From the NCBI GenBank assembly GCA_001466705.2, contig LATX02000133.1, positions 992,001 through 1,056,000 of the forward strand: a stretch of DNA of 64,000 nucleotides, written 5' to 3'. Made by a program: the position numbers and the translations under genes. This DNA comes from Moniliophthora roreri (taxonomy: Eukaryota; Basidiomycota; Agaricomycetes; Agaricales; Marasmiaceae). Shown one piece after another: positions 13,405 to 23,863 of this stretch (positions within the stretch are counted from its first letter, which is position 1; each line of letters starts with the position of its first letter). The notes under the pieces were generated by a model. That model did not search any database, was not told where the DNA came from, and saw only the letters and a list, made by a program, of their open reading frames with translations.

Positions 13405-13954
13405 TGTTACAATTTTTCTTTGTGACACAGACTTTCTTTCCTTTTTACTGTACCATCACCCTTCTCAGTGCCTCTTCGAGCACTCTGTTTCCTTCTATGC
13501 TATCAATTAACATCTGGACAACTCCATATTCCTAGTTCTCTTTTCCAGCCTATCTAATCTATTCCTTCTATCTCCTTCAATCTTCCATTATGACATTGTT
13601 ACTGTTCCCCTTCTATAATCTCATCTTCAAGTCATTGTGACTTCATCGATGACATCACAATGACTTTATTTTTTATTCTTTCAAGTTCTTCTGTGTTCTA
13701 TTTGCTTTTTCCACTTTGCATTCCAGTCGAATCCAAATGATGTACAACAACTAGATACAAGCGGTGTATAAGTAGGTAGAAATGGGTCAAGGCTCTTCAG
13801 CTTGACCTGGTTAATCTAGGTTTATTCTTGCTCAACATCAACTAAACCTCAGAACCTAGCTTAGCGCTAGCAAACTTGAACTTGACTTTGAACTTAGCGC
13901 CACTATGTCATCGTGGTGTTGAGTTGTTGTTGTTGCTGTGCAAGTAACGTAACA
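13405..13954 (+). repeat. 5' LTR of the gypsy element, left palindrome copy
   Basis: 550 bp, TGTTACAATTTTTC to AACGTAACA, preceded by TCCTG (13400-13404), the inverted counterpart of the CAGGA target duplication. TATAAG lies at 13767-13772, and the predicted transcript start CAGCTTGACCT is at 13798-13808, 31 bases downstream. Confidence 0.9.
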
Positions 13955-13956
13955 AA

Positions 13957-13967
13957 AGGTCAAGCTG
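13957..13967 (+). promoter_or_regulatory. Self-complementary primer binding site, left copy
   Basis: AGGTCAAGCTG lies 2 bases after the LTR and is the exact reverse complement of CAGCTTGACCT at 13798-13808 inside the LTR, at the predicted mRNA 5' end. This is the self-priming layout known for Tf1 and related chromoviruses. Confidence 0.75.
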
Positions 13968-14331
13968 ATCGATTGCCAACCTGTCTAGGTCAAGGCATCA
14001 ATTCTGAACTGAACCACGACGCTGCCTAGGGCTCGCCTTACAGCATCTGAAGAAACCAAACTCAACAATCAACTCGAAGTAGCTGAACAGCTGCCGAACC
14101 CAGACCCCGAATGAACACCATGCCGGATTACCTGTAGCCAGCATAAAGGAGCAATAGAGAGTCTCCAGGAGTTATCTGAGCAATCAGACAAAACTGAAGC
14201 TAAGTCTTCTTCAGAACCAAGTCCTTTTGAGGAGCTTAGAAACCTCTATGAAACTCCAGAATGAGAACCAGAAATGACGACCCCAGGAGAAACCTCTGCT
14301 CCTGATGTTAAACCAAAGGTTGAGCAGAGCN

Positions 14332-15662
14332 AAGACTCTAAGTGTGTCACAACCTGATACACACACAGGCCACACTCCAAGTGCCCAAGGCTCCTTCTTG
14401 GTGTAAAGTTTCTCTTAGAAAAGTGCTATTCTGCACTCAAGATGTTACTCTTATCTCTTACAACACAAGTTCGTTATCAGATTTCTATCTCTCTGGAGTC
14501 ACTCAGGACCAATCTCCAGGGCCTGAAGTGAGGAAGCAAAACTGGAATGGCATACAAATTTATACACCAAACAAACTCGTCATGTATTCACAATCAGAGG
14601 GGGCAGAGTTACTTGAGTATGTACAAATATCTAGCTGTCCTTATATATGGTCCAAGGAATATATCTACAGAAAATTATAAATAATGACCAATAATTCAGG
14701 AAATGACAAATGAGTGACTGAGATACTAAAAGAGGGATTATTCAGATGTCATGGAGTCTGGCCACTAGGGTATCCGACTGTATCTGTGTGGGTATCTACG
14801 TTTCCAGGTGTTCTAGATTCTATAATTTGTATTTTCTCTTTTCTAAGTCAGGTATCCATGAGCGGATGGCTGTATCCATCCCGTCTTTTGACAGCATTTC
14901 CCTTTTCTAGTATCCGCACATTGGCAGAGGCCTAGATGCCAAAGTTTCCAAGGTCAGAACACGCTGTTATTATTCCTATCTCCTTTGACAATGCACACTC
15001 AGTCTTATTTAGGATTTCTTGTGCATTAGATATTCTTCATATGTCTCGTTGTATCTGTCTGTAGGTAGTGGATGTCCTTCGGAAGTGATTTCTGTCTTTC
15101 TGAGCAGTCTCTGTACCTAGTTTGCTTATCGCATATTGTTTAGCTGCCAGTGAATTCTTTATTAAGAGATTGCCTGCTTTGACTCTGATCCGTATATTGA
15201 CTTCGGAGGAGGATTGTTCTATAATTGTTCCTGTTCTAAGTTGTCTTTCTGTTTTGATGTCTCCTCTAAGTACCTCTGTACTGTTTGACTGCAGCTTGCA
15301 CTTTGCAGATGTCATAGAAAAGTAAAGTAGAAGTTAAAATCCCATTGATAGCACTTTGAGAGCTTGGTTAACTAGCCAATGTGTTCATTGGGCTATAGTT
15401 AGATTCCCTACAGGTTTTAGGAGTGATCTGCTTTGGATCTGATACTTAGATAGATTAGAAAGTACAGCTTAGACACCTCTGTATAGCATATCATATAGCT
15501 CTTCATACTTTCTAAGGTACTACAGCTTCTCTAAGGCAATGACTAGCAGACTGGGCTCACTCTAGTCCTTATTACCTGTCATCTCGTGTCATATTAAAGT
15601 GTTCCAATTCAGAAATAGTATAAAATGAATAAAAGTGGGTCTTTTCTAGGTTCGACATATTA
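14332..15662 (+). mobile_element. R1 element, truncated copy in left palindrome arm
   Basis: This is the inverted counterpart of 24036-25366. Its 5' part is missing at the N at 14331. The 3' end is CGACATATTA followed by CCGG (15663-15666), the target duplication also seen at 24032-24035. A 112-codon frame at 14342-14680 is conserved in other R1 copies, but I recognise no protein in it. Confidence 0.8.
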
Positions 15663-15834
15663 CCGGTCACATCTCACGAGATTGTCCATCCAAGGGACAA
15701 GACAATTGAACACCCCAACCACAAACTGAACCGAAGAAGCTCTCAGCACGAGAAGCTTTTACAAAGATCAAAGCAATGGTTTTGGAACAAGGGGAAGCAG
15801 AACAGAACGAGATCTTTGATCTTATGGGAAAGGA

Positions 15835-15875
15835 GGGTTTTTAAAAGGGCGGAAGAGGCCAATGCTCTTGCTGCC
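15835..15875 (+). promoter_or_regulatory. Gag-pol -1 frameshift site and stem, left copy
   Basis: The slippery heptamer G GGT TTT (15835-15841) lies in the gag frame immediately before the gag TAA (15842-15844). After a 6-base spacer, GGC (15848-15850) and AAGAG (15853-15857) can pair with CTCTT (15865-15869) and GCC (15873-15875). The protease and pol frame is open in -1. Confidence 0.65.
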
Positions 15876-16335
15876 AGCAATTACAATCTTGAACATTGTA
15901 CTAGCTAAGTTACAGTGAAATTCTATGCATATTCCTTTCATGTACAATGTTGGAACAGAAATTGTCAAAGGAAAAGCCCTGATTGACTCAGGTGCTGGAG
16001 GGCACTTCATTTCTGAAGAAGAAGCACACTGAACGAAATGACCCTGGATTAAATTGGAAAAGCCCATCAAAGTGTATAATGTTGATGGCACTCGGAACAA
16101 AACTGGTTGGATTACGCATATGATCATGATGGACTTTCAAATTAGAGATCGACTCCTAATGGAGACTCTTCTAATTTCGGGGTTAGGACCCGAATGGTTT
16201 ATTTTTGGATTACCATGGTTACGAGATCACAACCCAGATATTGATTGGGTTGCTGGAACAACCAAATTCAGACTACCGCAAAAGATAATGGTATGGCGAC
16301 CAATCAAACCATTCACTGGAGTACTAGACAAGGTC

Positions 16336-18280
16336 AACCATGCTTGTCCTGAACTGTCTAGGAACTGCACATGAAACTGCAAACTGTGCTTGCTCTGAAC
16401 TGTCTGGAAACTGTGTGTGAACTGTCTAGAAACTGCATATGGAACTGTGCAAACTGTGCTTGGTCCAAACTGTCTGGGAACTGTATGTGAACTGTGCTTG
16501 TTCTGAACTGTTGAGGAACTGTGTTTGAACTGTCTAGGAACTGTATGCAAACTGTACTCTCTGTGAACTGTTTAGGAACTGCATATGAAACTGTGCAAAC
16601 TGTGCAAGCTCTGAACTGTCTGGGAACTGTGTGAACTGTCTAGAAACTGTATATGAAACTGTGCAGACTGTGCTTGCTCCAAACTGTCTGGGAACTGTGT
16701 GTGAACTGACTAGAAACTGTGTGTAAACTGAAACTGCAGACTGTGCTTGCTCTGAACTGTCTGGGAACTGTGTGTGAACTCTCTAGAAACTGCACATGAA
16801 ACTGTGCAAACTGTGCAAACTCTGAACTGTCTGGGAACTGTATGTGAGCTGTGTGTGAACTGTGCTTGCTCTGAACTGTCTAGAAGCTGTGTATGAACCA
16901 TGCTTGCCCTGAACTATCTAGGAACTGTATGCAAACTGTGCAAACTGTGCTTGCTCTGAACTGTCTGGGAACTGTGTGTGAATTGTCTAGGAACTGTATG
17001 TGAACTATGCTTACTGTGAACTGTCTGGGAGCTGTGTGTGAACTGTCTAGAAACTCCACATGAAGCTGTGCAAACTGTGCTTGGTCCAAACTGTCTGGGA
17101 ACTGTATGTGAACTGTGCTTGTTCTGAACTGTTGAGGAACTGTATGCAAACTGTACTCTCTGTGAACTGCACATAAAACTGTGCAAACTGTGCTTGCTCT
17201 GAACTGTCTGGGAAATGTGTGTGAACTGTCTAGGAACTGCATATGAAACTGTACAAACTGTGCTTGCTCTGAACTGTCTGGGAACTGTATGTGAACTGTG
17301 CTTGTTCTGAACTGAATGTGAACTGTGTGTGAACTGTGCTTGCTCTAAACTGTCTAGAAGCTGTGTATGAACCATGCTTGCCCTGAACTATCCAGGAACT
17401 GTATGCAAACTGTGCAAATTGTGCTTGCTCCAAACTGTCTGGGAACTGTGTGTGAATTGTCTAGAAACTGCATATCAAACTGTGCAAACTGTGCTTGCTC
17501 TGAACTGTCTGGGAAATGTGTGTGAACTGTCTAGGAACTGCATATTAAACTGTACAAACTGTGCTTGCTCCTCATTGCACAAAACTGCAAAAGGTTATAA
17601 CCCATCTCCAGGTGGTTATAACCCAGGTCCCCCAGTGGTTATAACCCACCAAAACCAGTCATAACCTAGTTATAACTGAGTTATGACCTTTTGCAGTTTT
17701 GTGTGATGCTAAACAGTTCACATACAGTTCCCAGACAGTTCAGAGCTTGCATAGTTTGCACAGTTTCATGTGCAGTTCCTAGACAGTTCACACACAGTTC
17801 CCAGACAGTTCAGAGCAAGCACAGTTGTACAGTTTCATATGCAGTTTCTAGACAGTTCACAGAGAGTATAGTTTGCATGGTTTGCATACAGTTCCTAGAC
17901 AGTTCACACACAGTTCCTTGACAGTTCAGAACAAGCACAGTTCACATACAGTTCCCAGACAGTTTGGACCAAGCACAGTTTGCACAGTTCCATATGCAGT
18001 TTCTAGACAGTTCAGGACAAGCATGGTTCATACACAATTCCTAGACAGTTTGGACCAAGCACAGTTTTCACAGTTTCATGTGCAAGTCCTAGACAGTTCA
18101 CACACACTTCCCAGACAGGTTAGAGTAAGCATCATTCATACACAGTTCACATATAGTTCCCAGACAGTTCAGGGCAAGCTTGGGTTATACACAGTTTCCA
18201 GACAGTTCAGAACAGGCACAGTTTGCACAGTTTCTAGACAGTTCAGAGCAAGCACAGCTCACATACAGTCCTAAACAGTT
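16336..18280. repeat. AACTGT-rich tandem array, inverted about its centre
   Basis: The array is built of 10-12-base sub-units (GAACTGTCTRGGAACTGTGT, GCAAACTGTGCTTGCTCT) in higher-order units of very roughly 70 bases. From 16336 to about 17574 units read in one orientation; from about 17706 to 18280 they read as the reverse complement (CCCAGACAGTTCAGAGCAAG). A 130-bp TIR element is the axis. Long open frames of the type VPRQFRASTVCTV appear on one strand of each half only because units are in frame. The left edge joins gypsy pol at 16335; the right edge supplies the CAGGA duplication of the gypsy element. Confidence 0.9.
17575..17705. mobile_element. Short TIR element (MITE-like) at the array axis
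   Basis: Ends are TTGCACAAAACTGCAAAAGG and, inverted, CACACAAAACTGCAAAAGG, each followed by TYATAAC, giving TIRs of about 25 bases. The interior has five GTTATAAC-type motifs. The terminal TTGCACAAAA is shared with the R3 repeats at 43801 and 45863. It has no coding capacity. I could not settle a target duplication. Confidence 0.75.
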
Positions 18281-18285
18281 CAGGA
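18281..18285 (+). repeat. Target site duplication CAGGA (left)
   Basis: CAGGA immediately precedes the LTR at 18286 and recurs immediately after the other LTR at 27456-27460. Five bases is the normal gypsy duplication length. Confidence 0.9.
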
Positions 18286-18837
18286 TGTTATGTTACTTGC
18301 GCAGCAGCGACAACAACTCAACATCACGATGACGTAGTGGCACTAAGTTCAAAGTCAAGTTCAAGTTCGCTAGTGCTAAGCTAGGTTCTGAGGTTCAGTT
18401 GATGTTGAGCAAGAATAAACCTAGATTAACCAGGTCAAGCTGAAGAGCCTTGACCCATTTCTACCTACTTATACACCGCTTGTATCTAGTTGTTGTACAT
18501 CATTTGGATTCGACTGGAATGCAAAGTGGAAAAAGCAAATAGAACACAGAAGAACTTGAAAGAATAAAAAATGAAGTCATTGTGATGTTGTCGATGAAGT
18601 CACAATGATTCAAAGATGAGATTATAGAAGGGGAACAGTAACAATGTCATAATGGAAGATTGAAGAAGGAGATAGAAGGAATAGATTAGATAGGCTGGAA
18701 AAGGGAACTAGAAATGTGGAGTTGTCCAGATGTTAATTGATAGCATAGAAGGAAACAGAGCACTTGAAGAGGCACTGAGAAGGGTGATGGTACAGTAAAA
18801 AGGAAAGAAAGTCTGTGTTATGAAGAAAAATTGTAAC
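18286..18837 (-). repeat. 3' LTR of the chromovirus
   Basis: 552 bp, TGTTATGTTACTTGC to TTGTAACA, aligned along its whole length with the LTR at 26906-27455. Several differences are CpG versus TpG or CpA. The 11-mer AGGTCAAGCTG is at 18432-18442. Just inside, on the minus strand, is the short tract CCTGGGGGTAA, the probable plus-strand primer. Confidence 0.9.
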
Positions 18838-18855
18838 ATTACCCCCAGGTTAAGC

Positions 18856-20287
18856 TCAAACGTCCACATTTGATAATGGTTCTCCTCTCACTAACCATTG
18901 TCCAACTGCTTCTCTGTTCATCAGTGTGAAAAAGAATGTCCTCAGCCCCTCCAGTTCTCCAATATCGATTGTTAACCCATCTGCAGCTGGTGGCGGTTCC
19001 TGTCGTCGCTCAGGATTCTCCATCTCCATAGATCTTGTCATCCCAATTGTTATCGTCTCTCCAATTGTAGTCAGTAACTGAATGACTGCCGGTATTGTTC
19101 GATTGCAGAGTTTGAGTAGACCTTCGTCAGTTATGGCAGTTTTGAGTGAGATGCCCAGCCTTACTGAGTCCACAAACTGGACAACTATAGCTTCCACAGT
19201 TGATGGTGCAGTGATTCCCCATTCTGCACACAGGGCATTCAGGATCATGTACACTTCCACAATTCTTTCCATAATAATTGGTGTAGGACTTATTGATCTG
19301 CTTTCAATTTGCAAGTCCCTGTTGTCCAGATCTTCGTCCTCGTTGTCCCATACTGACACAATATGGGGCACCTGTGTCTGGATCTGTTGGGATAATGGGG
19401 GAGGGGAGTTCTGATGAGATTCTGGTTGTAGTTCTTGTATCAGATGGTGCAGTGGCAGTGGCATTGACAATGGAGGAGAGACCAGCATTGGTAGAGGAGT
19501 AGAGAATTGTGGAGTCAATGGTTCTGGACATTTAGGGCGGGGTAGTTGCAACAGAGACATTGGGGAAGAGCCTAGCTTGTTCTGTAGCTCTGGATACAAT
19601 GGATTCTGCAGAGGATTCTCAATTGAGGTCGATGGGGGGTGATTGTGGAGGAGTTGACTGTGGGGGATAGACAAGGTTTCGTTTACTGAGGGGTAAGGAT
19701 GACATTCCCGTCCCTCAGGGACAGATGCGAGATACATCCAAGCATTGGGTTGTGTTGGTCTTGGGGATATAAGTCGTTCGCTGTTGGAGGTCGAGGAGGA
19801 ACTGTCCATGAGCGATCTCAACCACTCTTCGAATTCCTCGTCGGTGTCTTCGTACTGCAAGGAGGAATGCTGGTTCGTTGGGACTACTGAAGTCCTTGTC
19901 ATCTGGAAAGGGCTCCCCATCAGTACCTGTTTCAGGAACAATTACATGAAGGGAAAGGTTTTCAAGGTCAAAAGAGGGACAGGGTACCAAAATGGGTCCT
20001 CTTAAAGTGAAGTCTTCGTCTTCGGCAATGGCTCTAGCAAACATTCCCATCTGCTGATCGATCTGAGTGATAGTTTCACTCGCTCTTCGACGCTGTCCTC
20101 AGAGAAAGAGCAAGCAGCCATATAACGCTCTTTGTTGGTCATTATGTTCAACGGCTTGAGAGATTTCATCATCATGGTGTTCAGCATCAAGGATGTAGAG
20201 GAGTTCGAAGGCAGTGGGATGGAAAGAGTCAGTGTAGGTGATATTGTCAGGAAAGGCTTGGGTTTGTTTGGCAGAGGGAGAAGACAT
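18856..20287 (-). pseudogene. Extra 3' ORF of the chromovirus, function unknown
   Basis: It starts with ATG at 20287 (MSSPSAKQTQAF), 19 bases after the pol stop (20307-20309), and runs to a stop at 18856, about 470 codons. It has one TGA near 20097 (FL*GQRRR) and needs one change of frame near 19860. The 361-codon remainder (19941-18856) is uninterrupted. Visible features: an acidic stretch (YEDTDEEFEEWLRSL), a long Pro/Ser-rich middle, an acidic NEDEDLDN patch, and a C-terminal part likely helical. There is no signal peptide, membrane segment or Cys/His motif, so it does not look like an envelope gene. Position and low decay suggest a real element protein; I do not recognise it. Confidence 0.6.
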
Positions 20288-20306
20288 GTTAATGGTTTGG
20301 CTGAAG

Positions 20307-23300
20307 TTCTAGTGCAAGTTATGTGCTATTTTATAGTCAAGGTAAAGCTCCATTGAGTGTTTCAATCCACTCGGCTTCAGCCATTGATTGTGAGAGGAGT
20401 TGTATCCTTTCCAGGACACAAGGTATTCAGTGGGTCTTTTGTTCTTCCTCTTTGGTCTGTGGCCAATGATTGCTTCAACTTTGAACTCTTCTTGTCCTTC
20501 TACGATGTCAGGTGGAGGTTTTAGAAAGTTCAGTCCATGGACTTCATTTTCCTTGTATGGTGAGAGGAGACCGGCATGGAAAATGGGGTGAATTCTCCAT
20601 TGGAAGGGGAGTTTCAGCTTGTAAGTCACCAGGCCTAAAACCTCTTTGATTTCAAAGGGACCTTCACGTTTCAGGGAGAGTTTTGGAGATGGATAGCTGA
20701 GCAATAAATTCTTTCCTTCCAACCAGACCTTCTGACCCTTCTCGAACTTATTGAAAGTTCTACCATTCCTTTCCTTCACTCTTCTAGTGGAAATATCCAA
20801 TAGTGCTGACGTTTCTTCTTGCAATCTCTTTAACTCCGAAAGTCTTTGTTCAACAGATGGGATGGAGGATTTGTCGAAGACAGTGGGAAGAGGTCTTGGA
20901 TGATATTCCATCGTGAGATAGAATAGACTTCATCGGGTGATGGAATGGGTTCTGGAGTTGTAAGTGAATTCTGCAAAATGAAGTAGGTCCTTCCACTTTG
21001 TCTGTTCTTTGGCACAGAAAAACTGCAGGTATATTTTGACCCCTTGATTGACTCTTTCAGTTTCTCCATCCGTTTGAGGATGATAAGCAGTACTTAGCAT
21101 TTGCTTAATCCCCAATATCCTTCCCATCTCCTTAAAGACCTCTGCCATGAATCATGGATCTCGATTGGAGATAATCTTGTCTGGTAACCTGAATCTCTTG
21201 TACATCTGTTTGAACAAAAGTTCTGCCATTCCTGTGGCATCGATCTTTTTGTTGCATGGGATGAAAATCACCCCCTTTGTAGCTGTGTGGTCGACCACAA
21301 CCAATATAGAATCCATGTTGTCCACTAAAGGTAGATCTGTGATCAAATCCATCATAATAATTTGGAAGGGTAACACATCTTTATGTCCTCCAATAGGCTG
21401 TAAAGGTACCTGTGTAGGATGCATGTTCACTTTCATTTGTTGGCATGCAGTGCACCCATCAACAAATGTTTTGATGAACTTCGTCATCCCAGGCCACCAG
21501 TAATCTTTCTGAACTTGATCAAGAGTGTTCCATTGACCGGAATGTCCATGCAGTAGAGCTTTGTGAATTGTCTTCACGAGGTGTCTTTGTAGAGCTTCAT
21601 CTTTTGGCACATATACACAATCTTTGTAATACAAAAGACCATTGTTTGTCCTCCAATCCAATAATGATGACTTGATCAGTGGAGTTCCTCATTCAATCTG
21701 ACTTTCTAAAGTCATCTGATGGAACTCATCCTCTGGCATTGCCTTTTCCAACATCTCTTTCAGTTCTGTGTTGATGACATTGACAAATAACTTATCTGGT
21801 AACATGACAATTTCATCATTGTCATTGTCCTTGTCTTGTACCAAGTCCAATCATCATGAAAGTGCATCAGATTGCACCATCTTCAATCCTGGAACATGTA
21901 CCAATTGAAGGTCAAATTCTGTTAAGAAAAGACTCCATCACGCTTGTCACTAGTTCAATTTCTGGGCTGTCCAGAAATAAGCGAGGTTCTTATGATCAGA
22001 TAGGATCGTCACTGGATGTGCTCCTCCCAAAAGATAGTGCTGCCACACTCTCAACGCATTCACAATTGCCAATAGCTCTCAGTCATAGATTTTGTAATTG
22101 CATTCAGTTGGCATGAAGGCGTGTGAGATATAGCCACATGGATGGAGTTCTCTGTCTGATCCCAGTTGTCATAGAACTGCTCCTGTCGCCCATTTCGAAG
22201 CATCTGCTTCAATAATGAATGGCTTCATGTCATCTGGCACCTGAAGGATTGGTTGTTGTAGGAATTTCGCTTTGAGAACATTAAAGGCGATTTGACAGAG
22301 TTTCATCCATTCGAATTTCACATCCTTCTTCATTAGGTCATGAAGAGGACATGTGAGTTCAGCATATTTTCCTATGAATTTGCGGTAAAAGTTCACAAAT
22401 CCCAGAAACGATCTCACACCTTTGACTGTTCTTGGCACTTCCCAATCCACTATTCCTGCCAATTTCATTGGATCCATTTGGATGTGACCAGGCGTAATCA
22501 CCATTCCTAAAAAGAGCGTCTTTGTGACTTCGAATTCACATTTCTCCAGTTTGAGAAAGAGATTGTGTTCTTGAAGATGTTCTAGAATGTGTCAAGTGCG
22601 GAGTTGATGGATCCATCGTTCATCTGAAAAGATCAAAATGTCATCCATATAGACAACACACCATCCTTTGTTGATAAAGTCTTTTAGAATATCATTCATA
22701 AAGGCTTGAAAGGTGGCTGGAGAGTTCGTTAATCCAAAGAACATTACTGTTGGTTCAAATAGTCCTCTGGGGGTTTTGAGCGCAGCTTTCCATTGGTCTC
22801 CATCTTTGATTCAGACATTGTTGTAACCATTTCATAAATCCAACTTGGTAAAAACCTTAGCACTCTTCAATTTGTCGACGAGGTCGGTGACGAGTGGAAG
22901 GGGATATCAGTTTTTTATTGTTCCATTGTTAAGATCTCTGTAGTCCTGGCAAGGTCACAACACTCCTGCTTCTTTCTTTGCTACAAAGAAGAAAGGTGAA
23001 GCCATTGGTGATTTTGAAGGACAAATGTACCCTTTCCGAAGATTTTCATCAAGGAATTTGTCTTGTTCAATTCTTTCCTTTAGTGACAAAGAATAGACCT
23101 TGCAATCTTTCGGTTTGAAATCTGGTTTGAGATTGATTGTGTGGTCATATAGTTGGGATGGGGGAAACCATTCTGACTTCTTCTTTTCAAAACGGTTGAT
23201 GTAATCAGAAAGATAGGGTGGAATAAGTTCCTGCAACAATTTCGCCTTGACCTCGTGAGCTTGTGCCAGTAGTTGAGAGGTGGATAACTTAGCGTTGATT

Positions 23301-23863
23301 CTAATCTCATCGCTGTCCTCTTCTCCTTGAATAAAAGACTGAATCAATACTTCATCGTCTTCGACCTTGTCTAGTACTCCAGTGAATGGTTTGATTGGTC
23401 GCCATACCATTATCTTTTGCGGTAGTCTGAATTTGGTTGTTCCAGCAACCCAATCAATATCTGGGTTGTGATCTCGTAACCATGGTAATCCAAAAATAAA
23501 CCATTCGGGTCCTAACCCCGAAATTAGAAGAGTCTCCATTAGGAGTCGATCTCTAATTTGAAAGTCCATCATGATCATATGCGTAATCCAACCAGTTTTG
23601 TTCCGAGTGCCATCAACATTATACACTTTGATGGGCTTTTCCAATTTAATCCAGGGTCATTTCGTTCAGTGTGCTTCTTCTTCAGAAATGAAGTGCCCTC
23701 CAGCACCTGAGTCAATCAGGGCTTTTCCTTTGACAATTTCTGTTCCAACATTGTACATGAAAGGAATATGCATAGAATTTCACTGTAACTTAGCTAGTAC
23801 AATGTTCAAGATTGTAATTGCTGGCAGCAAGAGCATTGGCCTCTTCCGCCCTTTTAAAAACCC
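20307..23863 (-). pseudogene. Chromovirus Pol polyprotein: protease, RT, RNase H, integrase, chromodomain
   Basis: In the -1 frame after the slip site the polyprotein shows, in order: aspartic protease with ALIDSGAGGHF (about 23700-23725); reverse transcriptase with PFFFVAKKEAGVL (near 22955-23000) and the catalytic VVYMDDILIF (about 22635-22660, aspartates intact); RNase H with EADASKWATGAVL and the YD*ELLAIV motif near 22085; integrase zinc finger with HKALLHGHSGQWN and CTACQQMK (about 21435-21560) and core ITDLPLVDNMDSILV; and a chromodomain EYLVSWKGYNSSHNQW (about 20390-20440). About 18 in-frame TGA and one TAG interrupt it, almost all TGAs at conserved arginines (DYR-region, NV*IKDG, RDP*F). 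No large deletion is seen. Confidence 0.92.
23823..23863 (-). promoter_or_regulatory. Gag-pol -1 frameshift site and stem
   Basis: On the minus strand GGGTTTT (plus 23857-23863) is read G GGT TTT in the gag frame, directly before the gag stop TAA (23854-23856). The protease frame is -1 relative to gag. A 6-base spacer precedes a potential two-part stem (GGC and AAGAG pairing with CTCTT and GCC). Heptamer type, spacing and position fit programmed -1 frameshifting. A chance indel is the alternative. Confidence 0.65.

Larger units (their letters stand above)
12482..16335 (+). repeat. Left arm of giant inverted duplication IR1
   Basis: This block is the reverse complement of 23363-28378 at near identity: several 80-112-codon frames are residue-for-residue identical, and I noticed one difference (15559-15570 versus its partner near 24140). 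It contains 923 bp of flank, a complete LTR, and the 5' half of the gypsy internal region up to early pol. The flank/TSD/LTR junction is identical to the right arm, so the copy was made after insertion. The right arm has 1163 bp more (25367-26529), replaced here by one N at 14331. Confidence 0.9.
13968..16335 (+). pseudogene. Truncated gag-pol of the gypsy element, left copy
   Basis: Reading plus, this holds the start of Gag, an N-marked gap, the 3' part of an R1 insertion (14332-15662), the second half of the CCHC knuckle (GHISRDC, about 15665-15685), the gag/pol frameshift site (15835-15841), the protease with IDSGA (about 15983-15997), and the start of pol to 16335. There the sequence switches into the tandem array. 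In-frame TGA codons are at the same positions as in the right copy. Reverse transcriptase, RNase H, integrase and the 3' LTR are absent, so this copy cannot act alone. Confidence 0.85.

Noticed and set aside
14342..14680. 112-codon frame identical in several places, looks conserved
   Set aside because: It lies inside R1, whose DNA copies are nearly identical; conservation is of DNA. No motif, and a 92-codon frame on the other strand is equally conserved.
16227..18274. Long open frames (up to 153 codons) of VPRQF/TVCTV type on both strands
   Set aside because: They are produced by tandem units whose lengths keep a frame open; they switch strand exactly where the array inverts, and have no start context or domain.
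16336..18280. CRISPR-like array
   Set aside because: Units are contiguous and degenerate with no unique spacers, and the genome is eukaryotic.
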